Positions 19,261-28,819 of a stretch of 64,000 bases of DNA are shown here, one piece after another. Both the position numbers and the translations under genes were made by a program. Below the pieces are notes generated by a model, which saw nothing but the letters and a program-made list of their open reading frames with translations, did no database searches and had not been told where the DNA came from. The stretch comes from a beta proteobacterium AAP99 (GTDB lineage Bacteria; Pseudomonadota; Gammaproteobacteria; Burkholderiales; Burkholderiaceae_C). Where the stretch lies: positions 124,001 to 188,000 of the forward strand of contig LJIA01000005.1 in the NCBI GenBank assembly GCA_001295775.1, read 5' to 3'. Position 1 is the stretch's first letter. Each line of letters begins with the position of its first letter.

Positions 19261-20718
19261 TCACGCAGTGCCTCCCACGGTCATGTTCTCCATGCGCAGC
19301 GTCGGCTGTCCGACCCCGACCGGTACGCTCTGACCTTCCTTGCCGCAGACACCCACGCCGTTATCGATCTCCAGATCGTTGCCGATCATCGTGATGTGCT
19401 TCAGACTCTCCGGGCCGCTGCCGACCAGCGTTGCACCCTTGACCGGATAGGCCAGCTTGCCGTTTTCGATCTTCCAGGCCTCCGTGCAGCTGAAGACGAA
19501 CTTGCCGTTGGTGATGTCGACCTGGCCACCGCCGAAGTTCTTGCAATAGATGCCATCCGCCACACTCGCAATGATCTCGTCGTGAGTGTGCTGCCCGGCA
19601 AGCATGTAGGTGTTCGTCATGCGCGGCATGGGCAGATTGGCGAAGCTCTCGCGGCGCGCATTGCCCGTGATACGGTCCTTCATAAGGCGGGCATTTTGCG
19701 TGTCCTGCATGAATCCCTTCAGGATGCCGTCTTCAATCAGCACGGTGCGCTCGGTCGCATTGCCCTCATCGTCAACGTTCAGCGACCCGCGGCGATTGGG
19801 CAGCGTGCCATCGTCGATCACCGTCACGCCCTTTGCCGCCACTCTTTGCCCGACCATATTGGCAAAGGTGGACGAGCCCTTGCGGATGAAGTCCCCCTCA
19901 AGCCCGTGACCCACGGCCTCGTGCAGCAACACGCCCGGCCAGCCGGGACCGAGGACTACAGTCATCTGACCGGCCGGCGCGGGTCGTGCATCAAGGTTGG
20001 TCAGCGCCGAGCCGACTGCCTGCGTCGCAAGCTGGTCAAGAAAGGCATCGTCAAACATATCCATGCGTCGCCGTCCGCCGCCGCCTGCATAGCCGTCTTC
20101 GCGCCGACCGTCCTGCTCAACGATGACCTGCACGCCAAGGCGTACCAGCGGGCGCACGTCGGCGGCGACCACGCCGTCCGTACGCACGACCAGCATCACC
20201 GTGTAGTCGCCTGACAGTGAGCAGTTCACGCGCTTTACCCGCGGATCCTTGGCGCGGGCAATGCGCTCAAGGCGCTCGAGCAGCGCCACCTTGGCGTTGG
20301 AGTCGAGCGCAAGAAGCGGGTCTTGAGCGGTGTAGAGGTCCACGGCCTTGGGCGGCTGATGCGGCAGCTTGACCTTGCGACTCTGGCCCAGCCCGCCGAT
20401 GGCTCGTACGGTGCGCACCGCTTCGCGGATGGCTTGCTCGGTGACTTCGTCGGAGTACGCAAACGCGGTCTTTTCACCCGCAACCGCGCGCACGCCAACG
20501 CCCTGGTCGATCGAGAAACTGCCGGCCTTGACCTTGCCTTCCTCAAGACTCCAGCTCTCGGATCGACTGAACTCGAAATAGGCATCGCCAAAGTCCACCT
20601 TGCCCTGCATCAGCTCCCCGGTCAGCGAAAGCACGCGGGACAATTCAAGGCCGGTCGGTTGGAGCAACAGCTGCGAGGCTGTGGCGAGAGGTTGCGCGAA
20701 GGCATCAGCAAGCTTCAT
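19261..20718 (-). CDS. tldD: Metalloprotease TldD
   Basis: This 485-aa protein is the zinc-binding subunit of the TldD/TldE (PmbA) protease, which trims peptides such as microcins and degrades antitoxins. The zinc motif is HEAVGHGLEGDF near residue 256, with the third ligand expected in the C-terminal domain. The early KVDFGDAYFEFSRSESWSLE and the mid FDDAFLDQLATQAV are family features. The ATG at 20718 gives a length close to the 481 aa of Escherichia coli. It is the last gene of yhdP-nitrilase-tldD, 31 bases after the nitrilase stop. No tldE partner is in the window. Confidence 0.95.
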   Translation of the reverse strand: MKLADAFAQPLATASQLLLQPTGLELSRVLSLTGELMQGKVDFGDAYFEFSRSESWSLEEGKVKAGSFSIDQGVGVRAVAGEKTAFAYSDEVTEQAIREAVRTVRAIGGLGQSRKVKLPHQPPKAVDLYTAQDPLLALDSNAKVALLERLERIARAKDPRVKRVNCSLSGDYTVMLVVRTDGVVAADVRPLVRLGVQVIVEQDGRREDGYAGGGGRRRMDMFDDAFLDQLATQAVGSALTNLDARPAPAGQMTVVLGPGWPGVLLHEAVGHGLEGDFIRKGSSTFANMVGQRVAAKGVTVIDDGTLPNRRGSLNVDDEGNATERTVLIEDGILKGFMQDTQNARLMKDRITGNARRESFANLPMPRMTNTYMLAGQHTHDEIIASVADGIYCKNFGGGQVDITNGKFVFSCTEAWKIENGKLAYPVKGATLVGSGPESLKHITMIGNDLEIDNGVGVCGKEGQSVPVGVGQPTLRMENMTVGGTA

Positions 20719-20749
20719 GGATTCAGGCTTCAGGCAGAGTTCAAGAGTT

Positions 20750-21565
20750 TCAAAGCACGCGGTGCTCAAGCGCCGGGAGATCGGTGCGTACCTGTCGGAG
20801 TCGCGTTGGATCGATGGTGCCGGTCACCAGTCCCGGCCCGTCAGGCAGAACGTCCAACACCTCGCCCCACGGGTCGACCAGCATGCTGTGCCCCCAAGTG
20901 CGCCGACCATTGTCGTGCACGCCGCCCTGAGCCGCGGCAAGCACGTAGCACTGGTTTTCCACAGCCCGTGTCCGCAGCAGCAGCTCCCAGTGTGCCTTTC
21001 CGGTGGTGTAGGTGAAGGCTGCAGGCACAACGATCAAGTCCAGCGGCTCGGCTCGGCCCATCGCCCGGTACAGCTCGGGAAAGCGCAGGTCGTAGCAGAC
21101 CGACAGACCTGTGCGCAGACCGGCCAAACGCAAAGCCACCGGGTCGCTGCCAGCGCCGATGGTGCGGGCTTCGTCGTAGCTTTCGCTGCCGCGCTGAAAG
21201 CGAAACAGATGAATCTTGTCGTACCGAGCAACTCGCTCGCCGTCCGGGCCATACACGAGGCTCGAGTTCCAGACGCGTGTGCCGCTCGGATGCCGCAGCG
21301 GCAGAGTGCCGGCGATCAGATTCACGCCCGCATCCCGAGCCATCGCCGCGCATGCGTCTTGGATCGGACCGCTGCCCAGGGCTTCGGCCGCTTGAACCTT
21401 GTCGGTCTCAGAACGGCCCATCAGACAAAAGTACTCAGGCAGCAGCACCACACGCGCCCCGCCGGCAGCGGCTTCAAGAACGCAGTTGCGCGCCTGGGCG
21501 AGGTTTTCTTCGAGACGTACCCCCGAAACCATCTGTACTGCAGCCACACGGATCGACTCGCTCAT
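20750..21565 (-). CDS. Carbon-nitrogen hydrolase (nitrilase superfamily, Nit type)
   Basis: This 271-aa protein has the nitrilase Glu-Lys-Cys triad: LPEYF (Glu), RYDKIHLF (Lys) and SVCYDLRFPELYRAM (Cys). That sequence context matches the Nit1/Nit2 branch, whose members include omega-amidase and deaminated-glutathione amidase (NitA/YbeM type). A metabolite-repair role is therefore likely, but the substrate is not proven. Its ATG overlaps the yhdP stop as ATGA, so the two are translationally coupled, and tldD follows closely. This gene order is common in proteobacteria, yet the functional link is not understood. Confidence 0.9.
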   Translation of the reverse strand: MSESIRVAAVQMVSGVRLEENLAQARNCVLEAAAGGARVVLLPEYFCLMGRSETDKVQAAEALGSGPIQDACAAMARDAGVNLIAGTLPLRHPSGTRVWNSSLVYGPDGERVARYDKIHLFRFQRGSESYDEARTIGAGSDPVALRLAGLRTGLSVCYDLRFPELYRAMGRAEPLDLIVVPAAFTYTTGKAHWELLLRTRAVENQCYVLAAAQGGVHDNGRRTWGHSMLVDPWGEVLDVLPDGPGLVTGTIDPTRLRQVRTDLPALEHRVL

Positions 21566-24500
21566 CGTCTCGCCTCCTGTGCCTGAGCCGCATCGCTGAC
21601 CTGCGACCGCGCAGCATCCGGCGCCTGACCGGGTTTGGGTCTGAGCTTGACCACCGGCTCGCGCCAAGTGCCTTGCAGATCAAACTCCTGCGACAAGCCC
21701 TTGTTCACTGAATCTCTCACCGCCGCCTGTGCGAGCAGGGTGCCCAAACCAACGGCCGGGTTGATGAACAGGTAGGCGAAGCTCACCGCGCCCAGGTTCA
21801 AATCGGGTGTGACGATGATGTGCAGGTTTTGCGTCTCCCGCACCAGGTCCACGCTGCCGGCCATGGCCACCCCAGCCTGGGCGCCGCGCATCTTGAAGCT
21901 CTCGGTCTGCAACACACCATTGGTCAATGCGGCGTCGGCACGTACAGTGTCATAGGAGAAGCCTTGGGCGAACACATCGCGGAAGTCGAAAGTGAAGCGC
22001 CGCACCAGGTTCTGCAGGGAAAAGACGCCGAGCAGACGTGCCACGCCCGGGTCCTGACGCAACCATTGCCCCTGGTCCAGCTCCAATCGCACCTGACCGT
22101 CCAGGCTCGGCAGATCCAGACCCAGCGGGCTACCCACCCAGTTCAGCTTGCCACTGAGTTCGCCGCGACCGGCACGCATGACGCCGGGAAAGCCCATGAC
22201 TTCAAGCAGATTGCCGGCATCACGCACGTCCAGCTTGAAGTCCAGATCCATCGACCGCGAGCCGCGGTTGGCGGGTCGGCGCCAGAGCCCGGTGCCGTTC
22301 AGCGTCGCCGCCGGATGGCTCACGACTAGCCGTTCGAGGACCCACGCATTGCCCGACCGCGCGCCCTGATTCTGTGCCACCACCTCCAGGCGCCCCAGCC
22401 GACGCGCGCCAAGCTCGAACTGCTCGGCGATCAGGTCGATCCCCGGCAGCTCTCGCAGGCCCTGCTCTCCCGAGCCGGCGCTCTCAAGAAACTCGACCAC
22501 CTGATCGCGTTCGCTCTGCGGGATCGAAAGCTTCGCGAGACGCGCAGTGAGCCGACCCAAGGCGCCATCGCGCTCGTTCTGGCGCCATGTTGCATGGCCG
22601 GACACCTGCGGGGAGTCCAGATTCAGCTGCCACACATCGCCTTCGCGTGAGGCTCCAGCCACGACCCGCGTCAGCCGCTTGCCGCCGACCACCAATTCGC
22701 GCGCCTGCAGTGCAATCAGCTTGGGCAGCATGGTCGTGCCGGCGGCCGTCGAGCCGGACGAATCGGTGCCTGCACCCGACGCTGCGTTGGGGCCGGTGAT
22801 CGACAAGGCCTGCAGCTTGCGCGACCAGTCGTCCACATCCAGACGGTCGAGATTGGCAATGGCCGCAATCCCGGCGACATCCGGCAGCACGGCGTCGTTG
22901 TTGATCCCCACACCACCCCGAACCACGCTCAGCACACCCTGCGCATTGCGCTGACGCTGCAGACGCACAGCCAGAACGCTGCCCAGCTCCACCGAGATCT
23001 CGTCGCCCACGGTCTGACCCGCCGTGCGCTGCGGCGCGATGTTCACGGCCAGCGGGAGTGCATCAGCGCTTTGCTTGCGCACTACGCCCGGCAAGTCAAA
23101 GCTCACACCCTGCAGATCGCTGCGCAGAGCCACCGCCGTCGAGCCGCCGCGACTGTCCACCTGCACCGTGTAACGGAACTGCCCCGTCGCGGCATCAATC
23201 AGCCGCATCAGCATGGCCTCGCCGACGATCGCCTTGGCTTCACTCACCCGAGCCTGGCCTTCTCCGCGGAACTGCAGACCCCCTTCCGCCTGGGAACCAC
23301 CGGAGAAGCTCACCGGCCCGCCATAGACCACGGCGCGACCGTCGCGTACACGTATGGTGCGTTCGGTGAAGTCAAGATTCGCGCTGGTGTCTTCGAACAC
23401 GGGCAGCGCAGAATCCAGTTGCACCCGATTGTTTGCCAGTTGCAGACTGCCCTGGACTTCCGTCCTTGCCGCGTCACTGATCGGGATCAGCAGGCGCAGA
23501 CGCAGGGCGGCATCCCCTTCGATCTGCGTGCTCTTGGTGAAGTGGCCGATCCAGCCGGCGATCGGGCCGGCGTTGACATAGCGCACGAGATCTCGCCCGG
23601 GGCCGGTGGTGTCACCGCTGATCACCATCGGCCTGGCGGCCGTCGCGTACAGATCCGGGATGACCACACTGACGTTGGCAAGTCGTGTCTCCAGAACGCG
23701 GCCCGAAGCACGCCGCACTTCGATGCGCGTGCGATCCATCACGAATTGCCCGTCGATCTCCTCGACTGGCAACCATCGCAATTCACCGCCGGGCGGCAAG
23801 TGCACGTAGTCCAGGGTCACGCCCTGAACGCGCGCGGCCACCTGGAACTCGCCGTTGCTGCGACCCTGCGCATCGGGTGCGAAGGGGAAATCGTACAGAT
23901 TGCCCTTGAGCCGGAACTGGACATCGCGAGCGCGCCCCGTAAGCAGCGCATCGCGAACCCAGTGTCTCGTGGACTCCGGCAGCCGCAGGGGCAGATAACG
24001 ATACACGGCGCGCGCGTCCGCCCGGCCCAGCGTACCTGCAAGCTCGATCTCTCCGGGCCCGGTCTGCCCGGCCGCCGGGCTGCGATACGTCGCCTTGAGC
24101 TCGCCTGCTGCGTCCTGGTTCGCAAATCTGGCGTCTGGCAGTTCGACCACGACTTGCCCGGAGACGAGCTTCCAACGGGCCGTCAGCTTGAGATCGGTTT
24201 CAGGCAGCGCCGGCGCCTCAAAGACGCCGGGAAACTCCAGCACCGCAGCACGGCTGTCCAGCGCCAGCTCGCCTCCAGACTCGGTGGCCATGAAGCGGCC
24301 CGTCAAGTTCGAGAATCCGGGCAGTCCGATTACAGGCAGCGGCCGGGTATCCGAGCTTGATTGGGCCGCAGCGGCCGCGGGTGGGTTGCTGCGCAGCAAC
24401 TCAGGCGTCAGCAGGCGTGCAAGCATGCTGCGGTCTGGCTGCGCGCGCAAACCAAGGCCTGCAAAGTCCCCGCTTGCCTTGAAGCGGGTCACGCTGTTCG

Positions 24501-25806
24501 GGTCGGTCGGCTGCGGCGCCTGCCACTCCACACGCAACTGGCCCACCTTGCCACGCGGCTCGAACGCCGCGAGCGCCGAGCGCACGACCGGGCTGAGCGG
24601 CAGACGTTCAGACAGCTCATGCAGCAGGGCGAGGTCAAGCGCTTCGGCCGACACCATGCCCTGTGCCGAGGAGCGCGGTGTGCCTGGGATGAAGCGCTCG
24701 GCCAGATTCATCGGGACGGGCGTGCGGCCATCGGGCAAGGTCAGACTCAGACCGCGAACGCTGACCTCATGCGCCACGCTCTCTGCGGCCAGCTGCCGCC
24801 CCTCGATGCGCCCGCTGAGCGCGGCGAGCTCAAGCGGCGCCAGATCCGGCGCGAACTTGAGCACCAGCCGACTCAGCTGCACGTCGGCCGTCACCTGCGT
24901 GATGCGCAGTGCATCGAAATCCACCCATCCCCGAACCGCACCCTGGCCCTGGGTCACACTCAAGCCGCCCAGCGCCGGCAGCGGAACACGGCGCAGGACA
25001 CCCGCGATATCGGCCCGGTCCAGCTGCGCAAACAACTGCCCGCGCCAGTTGCGCAGGTCCTCGACCGGCCGAAACAGGCGATGGGTGAACTCGGCCCGCA
25101 GATCCAGCGGCTCGATACCCTTGTCCACCGGGTCGGCCTGCAGGCCGATGCGATGACTCAATGCTCGGTTCTGCGCTAGGAGATTGACGTCGCGAAACGC
25201 GATCGGGGACGTTCCGGCAACTTCGTCCGTCCAGCGCAGGGCGCCGCCGGTCAGCGCAATCTCATGTTGCGTCAGCAGCCATCTCAGGCCGCGGCCATCG
25301 CCATCGGTTCGTGCCGGGTCGATGACAAATCCGGCGACCTCGAAACGCCCGTCGGCGCGCCGTCGTACATCCAGATCCGGGCCTCGCACTTGAAGGCGAT
25401 GAAAGATGGGCTGCAGCTTGAGCACTGACTCCCAGGCCAGTACGGCGTCCACGCGCGCCAGTTGAAGGCGCAACTGGCCCTGCGCATCGCGCACCTGCAC
25501 TTGATCAATGCTGAATTCAGGCCAGATCCCGGCAAGTCGGGCTTGAACGGTACCCAGCTGCACCTGCGTGCCCGTCGCCGCGGACAGGCGCTGCTCGATC
25601 CAGGTGCGCTGTTCATCGACCCGTGGCAGCACGACATGCCGCAGGACCAGGACGGTCAGCAGAAACGCGACGTAAGTTGCCAGAAGCACCCAGCCAACGA
25701 CACGCAGCCCCCTCAGACAGCCCCGCCCCAGCGCAGGGCTGAGGAAGGCACGCCGGGCGGCGGGCGGGCTCGCGGCCGGCGGGGGTGTTCGTACGGCGTC
25801 TGTCAT
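21562..25806 (-). CDS. yhdP: YhdP family AsmA-like envelope protein
   Basis: This very large protein (1414 aa) has one N-terminal membrane segment (residues about 34-56, VVGWVLLATYVAFLLTVLVL) and a long periplasmic part rich in beta strands. The start of that part, ATGTQVQLGTVQARLAGIWP, is AsmA-like. The C-terminus contains NLHIIVTPDLNLGAVSFAYL and GLGTLLAQAAV, typical of the family. YhdP works with TamB and YdbH as a bridge carrying phospholipid to the outer membrane. It is about 150 aa longer than the Escherichia coli protein. It heads the nitrilase-tldD operon and is divergent from glnE across 140 bases. No Shine-Dalgarno sequence is obvious. Confidence 0.92.
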   Translation of the reverse strand: MTDAVRTPPPAASPPAARRAFLSPALGRGCLRGLRVVGWVLLATYVAFLLTVLVLRHVVLPRVDEQRTWIEQRLSAATGTQVQLGTVQARLAGIWPEFSIDQVQVRDAQGQLRLQLARVDAVLAWESVLKLQPIFHRLQVRGPDLDVRRRADGRFEVAGFVIDPARTDGDGRGLRWLLTQHEIALTGGALRWTDEVAGTSPIAFRDVNLLAQNRALSHRIGLQADPVDKGIEPLDLRAEFTHRLFRPVEDLRNWRGQLFAQLDRADIAGVLRRVPLPALGGLSVTQGQGAVRGWVDFDALRITQVTADVQLSRLVLKFAPDLAPLELAALSGRIEGRQLAAESVAHEVSVRGLSLTLPDGRTPVPMNLAERFIPGTPRSSAQGMVSAEALDLALLHELSERLPLSPVVRSALAAFEPRGKVGQLRVEWQAPQPTDPNSVTRFKASGDFAGLGLRAQPDRSMLARLLTPELLRSNPPAAAAAQSSSDTRPLPVIGLPGFSNLTGRFMATESGGELALDSRAAVLEFPGVFEAPALPETDLKLTARWKLVSGQVVVELPDARFANQDAAGELKATYRSPAAGQTGPGEIELAGTLGRADARAVYRYLPLRLPESTRHWVRDALLTGRARDVQFRLKGNLYDFPFAPDAQGRSNGEFQVAARVQGVTLDYVHLPPGGELRWLPVEEIDGQFVMDRTRIEVRRASGRVLETRLANVSVVIPDLYATAARPMVISGDTTGPGRDLVRYVNAGPIAGWIGHFTKSTQIEGDAALRLRLLIPISDAARTEVQGSLQLANNRVQLDSALPVFEDTSANLDFTERTIRVRDGRAVVYGGPVSFSGGSQAEGGLQFRGEGQARVSEAKAIVGEAMLMRLIDAATGQFRYTVQVDSRGGSTAVALRSDLQGVSFDLPGVVRKQSADALPLAVNIAPQRTAGQTVGDEISVELGSVLAVRLQRQRNAQGVLSVVRGGVGINNDAVLPDVAGIAAIANLDRLDVDDWSRKLQALSITGPNAASGAGTDSSGSTAAGTTMLPKLIALQARELVVGGKRLTRVVAGASREGDVWQLNLDSPQVSGHATWRQNERDGALGRLTARLAKLSIPQSERDQVVEFLESAGSGEQGLRELPGIDLIAEQFELGARRLGRLEVVAQNQGARSGNAWVLERLVVSHPAATLNGTGLWRRPANRGSRSMDLDFKLDVRDAGNLLEVMGFPGVMRAGRGELSGKLNWVGSPLGLDLPSLDGQVRLELDQGQWLRQDPGVARLLGVFSLQNLVRRFTFDFRDVFAQGFSYDTVRADAALTNGVLQTESFKMRGAQAGVAMAGSVDLVRETQNLHIIVTPDLNLGAVSFAYLFINPAVGLGTLLAQAAVRDSVNKGLSQEFDLQGTWREPVVKLRPKPGQAPDAARSQVSDAAQAQEARR

Positions 25807-25946
25807 GGAGTTGTGACCCGATTCTACGAGGCCGGTTTCATGACAGTGCTCACACGAATCGGCGGCCGAACCGCATGCTCCGTAACGATTTGTATGCTTG
25901 AAATGCAGTCTCCGACTTCTCCCTGACCCGCCTACACACCCGCCTG

Positions 25947-28604
25947 ATGAACGATCGTGTTGCCCGATGGAGCGGCCCCGCGCGCCGGCTTGATGTTGCT
26001 GAGCGCACCAATGCCGAGCAACCGATCACGCCAGACCGTATCGCGCTGGTCTGGCGGCAGCGCACTCTGGCGCTGCCACCTCACGAGCAGCATGACGCAG
26101 CCGCGCTGGCGCGCGAACTGCGCGGGCTGCGGCGCTGGCTGATCGGCAGCCTGGCCTGGCGGGATCTCGCGCACGACGCGCCATTGGCCGAGGTCGAGAC
26201 GGCGATGACGCACTTCGCTGCTCTGGCCATCGATGCGCTGCTGCCTGCGCTCGTGAGCGAGACCGAGCGCCGCATGGGTCAGCCGCGCGACGCCGAAGGC
26301 CAGCCGATCGATCTGCTCGTGATCGGCATGGGCAAGCTGGGCGCCGGTGAGCTGAATGTGTCCTCGGACATTGATCTGGTGCTCGCCATCCCTGCCAACG
26401 GCCCGGCGCAGAGCACAAGCGCGGCCAACCACGATGCGCTGGAATTCCACGCCCATGTGGCCGACCGGTTGGCGACACTGCTGCGCACCGAGGTCAGCCG
26501 CGACTTCGTGTTTCGCGTGGACACACGCCTGCGGCCTTTCGGCGATGTCGGCCCGCGCGTGATCACGCTCGATGCGCTGGAGCACTACTTCATGGCGCAT
26601 GGGCGCTTCTGGGAGCGCTGCGCCTGGCTGAAGGCGTGGGTGGTGAATGCGCCGGTCAGCATGTCGGCCCAGGCGTTCTCTGCGGCCTGCCAGCGCCTGG
26701 ACGAGATGCGTCAGGCCTTCGTGTTCCGCCGCTACACGGACTACACCACCATCGACGGCCTGCGCGATCTGGCGGCGCGCATCGGCGAGCAGCGCCGCGC
26801 CGCGCAGCTCAAGGCGCGCGCCACGGCGGCATTCGGCGACGCGGACGTGAAGCTCGGGCGCGGCGGTATCCGGGAGATCGAGTTCATCGCCCAGGGCCTG
26901 GCCATCACGCATGGCGGGCGCAACCCCTGGCTGCGCGTACCCGCCACGCGCACCCTGCTCACCCGCCTGGCCAGCGCCGGGCGGCTGGAGGCCGAGCACG
27001 CCGCGTTCCTGGACCGCGCCTATGTGCTGCTGCGGCGCATCGAACATGCCGTGCAATACGTGGCGGACCAACAGACTCACGCCATTCCGCCGGACGACGC
27101 ACAGCGCAACGAACTCGCGGCCTTGATGGGATTCGAGACGCTGGCGGGCTTTGACGAGTCCCTGAGCGAGATCCGCAGCCGTGTGGCGCAGCTCTTCGAT
27201 CTGATCCTGCCGCCGCCGCTGGCCGCGCGCAGCACGCAGCTCGGTACGCGCACTGGCGAGACGCCCTCGCGCATCCTGACCTGGCTGAGCGCGGCCAACC
27301 GCGAGAGCGAAACCACCCAGCGCAAGCTGGAGGCCGTGCTCTCGGCCTTCGATGGTCGCTTTGCGCAGGACGAAGCCGGCAACGAGGCCTTCACCCGCGC
27401 GGCCCGGCTGGCGCAGACCATCATGAAGCGGCGCACCTATCTGGACCTGTTGAACGCGCACCCGCCGGTCATGGATCGCGTCACGCGCCTGGTGCAGGCC
27501 AGCCCCTTTGCGGCGGATTACCTCACTCGGCACCCGATCCTGCTCGATGAGCTGATCGATCCGCGCATCGGTTCGCGCGGCATCGACTGGGTGGCGTTCG
27601 ATGCCGAACTGGATGTGCAACTGGCAGGCGAGCTCGACACCGAGCGGCACATGAATGTGCTGCGCGACGCCCACCATGCCCAGGTGCTGCGCATACTCGC
27701 GCTGGATCTGGAAGGGTCGACGCCGGTGGAAGCCATCTCGGATGAGCTCTCGCTGCTGGCCGACAGGCTGCTCGCCCGCGCCCTCGAGTGCGCCTGGCGC
27801 GCGCTGAAGATCGACGGCCCGCGCCCGGCGCTGGCCGTGCTGGGTTACGGACGGCTGGGCGCCAAGGAAATGGGCTATGCCAGTGACCTGGACCTGGTGC
27901 TGATCAGCGAGGACGCGCCTGACGAGGTCGAGCGCCTGACACGCTGGGCGCAGCGCCTGCAGAGCTGGCTGAGCCTGGCGACCACGTCCGGCCGGCTGTT
28001 CGAGGTGGACCTGCGACTTCGGCCTGACGGCGCAGCCGGCCTGCTGGTCACGCCCCGCGGTGCGTTCGAGCGTTACCACGAGACCTCAGCGCTCTGGGAG
28101 AAGCAAGCCCTCACCCGCGCGCGCTTCGTCACGGGCAAGGTTGCGCTGGGCGAATGGTTCGAGAACTGGCGTCGCCGCACACTGGCAGCGTTGCGCGAAC
28201 CCGAGGACGTCGGGCGCGAAGTGAGCGCCATGCGCCTGCGAGTGCTGGAGGGTCACCCCAACAAGACGCCGGACTTCGATCTGAAGCACGACCCCGGCGG
28301 CCTGGTGGACATGGAGTTTGCGGTGCAGGCCATGGTGCTGGCCCACGCCAGCCGGCACGCGGATCTGCTCGACAACGTCGGCACGCTGGCGCTGGCCGGG
28401 CGGCTGGGTGCGCATGGACTTGTGCCGCCTGCGGTGGCGGGCGCTGCGCGCGAAGGCTATCGAACGCTGCGCGGCCTGCAGCACGTGCTGCGCCTGCGCG
28501 GGGCGGACGTGGCGCGAATGGCGCCGATCGAAGCTTCGGGGCAACGCGCAGCGATCCGGGCCTTTGTCGCAGCTTGCGGCCTGGCGTTCCCGGAGAGCCG
28601 TTGA
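25947..28604 (+). CDS. glnE: Bifunctional glutamine synthetase adenylyltransferase/deadenylase
   Basis: This 885-aa protein adds and removes AMP on glutamine synthetase under control of PII, and so sets nitrogen assimilation. It has two nucleotidyltransferase domains. The first (adenylyl removase) has GMGKLGAGELNVSSDIDLV near residue 130, and the second (adenylyltransferase) has GYGRLGAKEMGYASDLDLV near residue 633. The family features RRYTDYTTIDGLRDL and GRGGIREIEFIAQ follow the first catalytic core. It is somewhat shorter than the 946 aa of Escherichia coli, mainly at the N-terminus. No Shine-Dalgarno sequence precedes the ATG, so the start is less sure than the identity. Confidence 0.96.
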   Translation: MNDRVARWSGPARRLDVAERTNAEQPITPDRIALVWRQRTLALPPHEQHDAAALARELRGLRRWLIGSLAWRDLAHDAPLAEVETAMTHFAALAIDALLPALVSETERRMGQPRDAEGQPIDLLVIGMGKLGAGELNVSSDIDLVLAIPANGPAQSTSAANHDALEFHAHVADRLATLLRTEVSRDFVFRVDTRLRPFGDVGPRVITLDALEHYFMAHGRFWERCAWLKAWVVNAPVSMSAQAFSAACQRLDEMRQAFVFRRYTDYTTIDGLRDLAARIGEQRRAAQLKARATAAFGDADVKLGRGGIREIEFIAQGLAITHGGRNPWLRVPATRTLLTRLASAGRLEAEHAAFLDRAYVLLRRIEHAVQYVADQQTHAIPPDDAQRNELAALMGFETLAGFDESLSEIRSRVAQLFDLILPPPLAARSTQLGTRTGETPSRILTWLSAANRESETTQRKLEAVLSAFDGRFAQDEAGNEAFTRAARLAQTIMKRRTYLDLLNAHPPVMDRVTRLVQASPFAADYLTRHPILLDELIDPRIGSRGIDWVAFDAELDVQLAGELDTERHMNVLRDAHHAQVLRILALDLEGSTPVEAISDELSLLADRLLARALECAWRALKIDGPRPALAVLGYGRLGAKEMGYASDLDLVLISEDAPDEVERLTRWAQRLQSWLSLATTSGRLFEVDLRLRPDGAAGLLVTPRGAFERYHETSALWEKQALTRARFVTGKVALGEWFENWRRRTLAALREPEDVGREVSAMRLRVLEGHPNKTPDFDLKHDPGGLVDMEFAVQAMVLAHASRHADLLDNVGTLALAGRLGAHGLVPPAVAGAAREGYRTLRGLQHVLRLRGADVARMAPIEASGQRAAIRAFVAACGLAFPESR

Positions 28605-28612
28605 AGTCTATT

Positions 28613-28670
28613 TTCAATCAATCGTTGATAAGCAGCACGTTGCGGCCGTTATTTTCAGCAATTGATTGAA
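28613..28670. repeat. 10-bp perfect inverted repeat between convergent glnE and cysB
   Basis: TTCAATCAAT at 28613-28622 is repeated inverted as ATTGATTGAA at 28661-28670 with a 38-base spacer, in a short AT-rich patch just after glnE. It could act as a bidirectional transcript end or a protein site. No U-tract is present. Confidence 0.5.
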
Positions 28671-28819
28671 TACATCGATTAGCCTCTTTCCGCACAGAGC
28701 ATGCGGATCTTCGTGGATTTTCAGCGCCAGATTGGGTCGTGCATCTCACGCCGATCGGCAGGTGCTGGGCGCAGCACGAGGCTGCGTCTGACTCGGGGCA
28801 GCCGCCGGCCTTTGAAGCT

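Noticed and set aside
25932-28079. 715-aa open frame on the minus strand inside glnE
   Set aside because: It is antisense to glnE, whose catalytic motifs are intact; the product is low-complexity Arg/Gln/Ala/Gly-rich text.
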